From Eutreptiella sp. 'Long Island Sound 2002' (Eukaryota > Euglenozoa > Euglenophyceae > Eutreptiales > Eutreptiaceae): 64,000 bases of DNA. Positions within the stretch are counted from its first letter, which is position 1; each line of letters opens with the position of its first letter. Position numbers and translations under genes: made by a program. This document shows positions 62,763-64,000 of this stretch, piece after piece. Below the pieces are notes generated by a model, which was given only the letters and a program-made list of their open reading frames with translations, did no database searches and had not been told where the DNA came from. The stretch lies in the NCBI GenBank assembly GCA_964036045.1, contig OZ038381.1, forward strand, positions 159,778,283 to 159,842,282, given 5' to 3'.

Positions 62763-64000
62763 GTATGTGTGTGGCAAAGCCTTTTTGCTTTTGTGGTATT
62801 GTATGGTCACTGTGCGTCACGGGGTATGTTGTGCTGAACTAGTTGATGTCGAATGTGCTTTGGACCTTTTTTGTCGAGGTCTACGGTTTACTATTACAAG
62901 GTTATGAAGGTTTGTTTTATCCACTTTGTGGGAATGGTACCTTGTCGTGCATTGTTGTGCGTCGTTTGTGCCTGTTGCAATCACATTTGTGTTTAGAATG
63001 CCATACTATTTGTATCACATTTTTTGTAGTCTTTATTGTAACGTTCTTCTGGTCATTTACGAGTGCCATGGTGTGCAGTACAATATTTGGTGGCTAAGTG
63101 AACAAAATGGTACGATTGCACTGGATCCCTGCGGTGGCTAACTTGTGGCTATCTGCTATCGTAGCCCTTACCTGGTTGCATGCTTTAGTATTAGGGTCAC
63201 GTTTGCTGTGCATGTGTGAGCCTACCGTTGGGGGCTTGGTTTTCCAATTGCTTTTGCACCAATTTTGTACGTCTTCAACCCCATTTGATATAAGATAATT
63301 TGTTGGGTTGAGATCGGGATCGGGATCGGGAATGGAAATTCCCCCACGTGTGCTTGCTTTCGTTGTGCTTGCATTACACTAGCTTTGCTGTGGGGCGTCC
63401 GCACATCCGTCATAGCTTTTTTGGTCATGGTGAGTGTTAATTTTGGGAGGTGCGATGGTATGTCTTTACCCTTGTAGCACTGCTTCATGGGCGCCGTGTG
63501 AACTGGTGGTGGTTGCGTCGTTTGTGTATATTTCAAATTTATTTTCCCCCTTGCAAAGGTGGTTTGCATTCGCGACTATAAAAGGTCATTGTCCCCTGTG
63601 CCCTCGCACTATGTCAATCATGCCACCTGTCAACACCGCAAGCCAGCATGTTTGAATTGTCAACTTGCTGGTGGTGGTGATGGGATGTTATGTGAGTTTG
63701 TCTTACCTCTTTATCAATGTGTCAAATGCACACCATTTTTGGGTGTGGCCGCATTAAATTTATGCCCAATTTCGCGAACCTTTCCCTCTCGCACTTGTCT
63801 TTGCAGTTACACCAGTGCTACGAAGCCTCTTCGACGTACTTTTGCTGTGTGTGCTCATGACGTTTTTTTTTTGGCCCCCTTGCATGTGACCAATGTGTTG
63901 ACCGACATTTTGCCTACTGTGAAGCGATAATTAGTTGGTGCGACACACCCCCACCCTCCACCAACCATGCGTAACCAGGACACATGTGCGAAGGAATTTA
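62763..64000. other. T-rich DNA to the window end
   Basis: Intron-like, T-rich plus strand. A frame at 63559-63930 has some Cys/His (CQHRKPACLNC) but no recognisable domain. A gatcgggatcggg run is at 63312-63330. Confidence 0.4.

Noticed and set aside
1-64000. tRNA, rRNA, riboswitch or bacterial-style operators
   Set aside because: None recognised by eye on either strand; tRNAscan-SE and Infernal would be decisive.

Overview
The window is eukaryotic nuclear DNA. It has spliceosomal GT-AG introns from 73 nt to about 14 kb, wide gene spacing, dense repeats and very many G/C homopolymer tracts. I favour a green alga or a close relative, as an inference. The phosphatase resembles the plant type of PP6 (FyPP) as I remember that family, and the nested retroelement is of the DIRS/PAT type, members of which (TOC, Kangaroo) are known from green algae. 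The species is not identified.

Layout. 0.25-2.4 kb holds dispersed repeats around a ~1 kb imperfect palindrome. 2.56-3.65 kb is pyrimidine-rich with no convincing gene. 4.69-10.25 kb (minus) is a PP6-type Ser/Thr phosphatase catalytic subunit; seven exons are resolved and the last is not found. Its 3.4-kb intron holds CCCA/poly-C blocks, a triplicated 186-bp repeat and a possible zinc-finger exon. Divergently, 11.16-46.37 kb (plus) is one long gene assembled by splice phase: BTB domain, Ser/Pro linker, transglutaminase-like core with complete Cys-His-Asp triad, then several KY (kyphoscoliosis-peptidase) type beta modules. Its introns carry a LINE-type RNase H fragment (22.4-23.0 kb), a ~194-bp satellite array (25.0-27.6 kb) and, inside a 14.2-kb intron, a nested transposon system.

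That system is the most interesting part. A TIR-bounded DNA transposon (32.07-44.90 kb, minus-strand multi-exon gene) is interrupted by a 7.6-kb DIRS-group retrotransposon (34.28-41.88 kb) with diagnostic split direct repeats (A1 ... B1-A2-B2). The retroelement encodes a Gag-like protein with a possible ubiquitin-like module, a tyrosine recombinase placed UPSTREAM of the reverse transcriptase/RNase H, a duplicated CX2CX11HX4C zinc motif and an uncharacterised ~318-codon membrane-type ORF. Reading frames are broken mostly at G/C homopolymers and by three TAG codons, and the RT active site is altered, so this copy looks inactive.

46.4-64 kb: a small TIR element (46.7-47.3), a 5'-truncated non-LTR retrotransposon (50.3-53.6) itself hit by a MITE-like element, tandem duplications (55.7-57.0), a small coiled-coil gene (57.6-60.0), a GC-rich helical/low-complexity coding-like block between 60-bp direct repeats (60.1-61.9), and isolated candidate exons to the end. 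No rRNA, tRNA or CRISPR was recognised.
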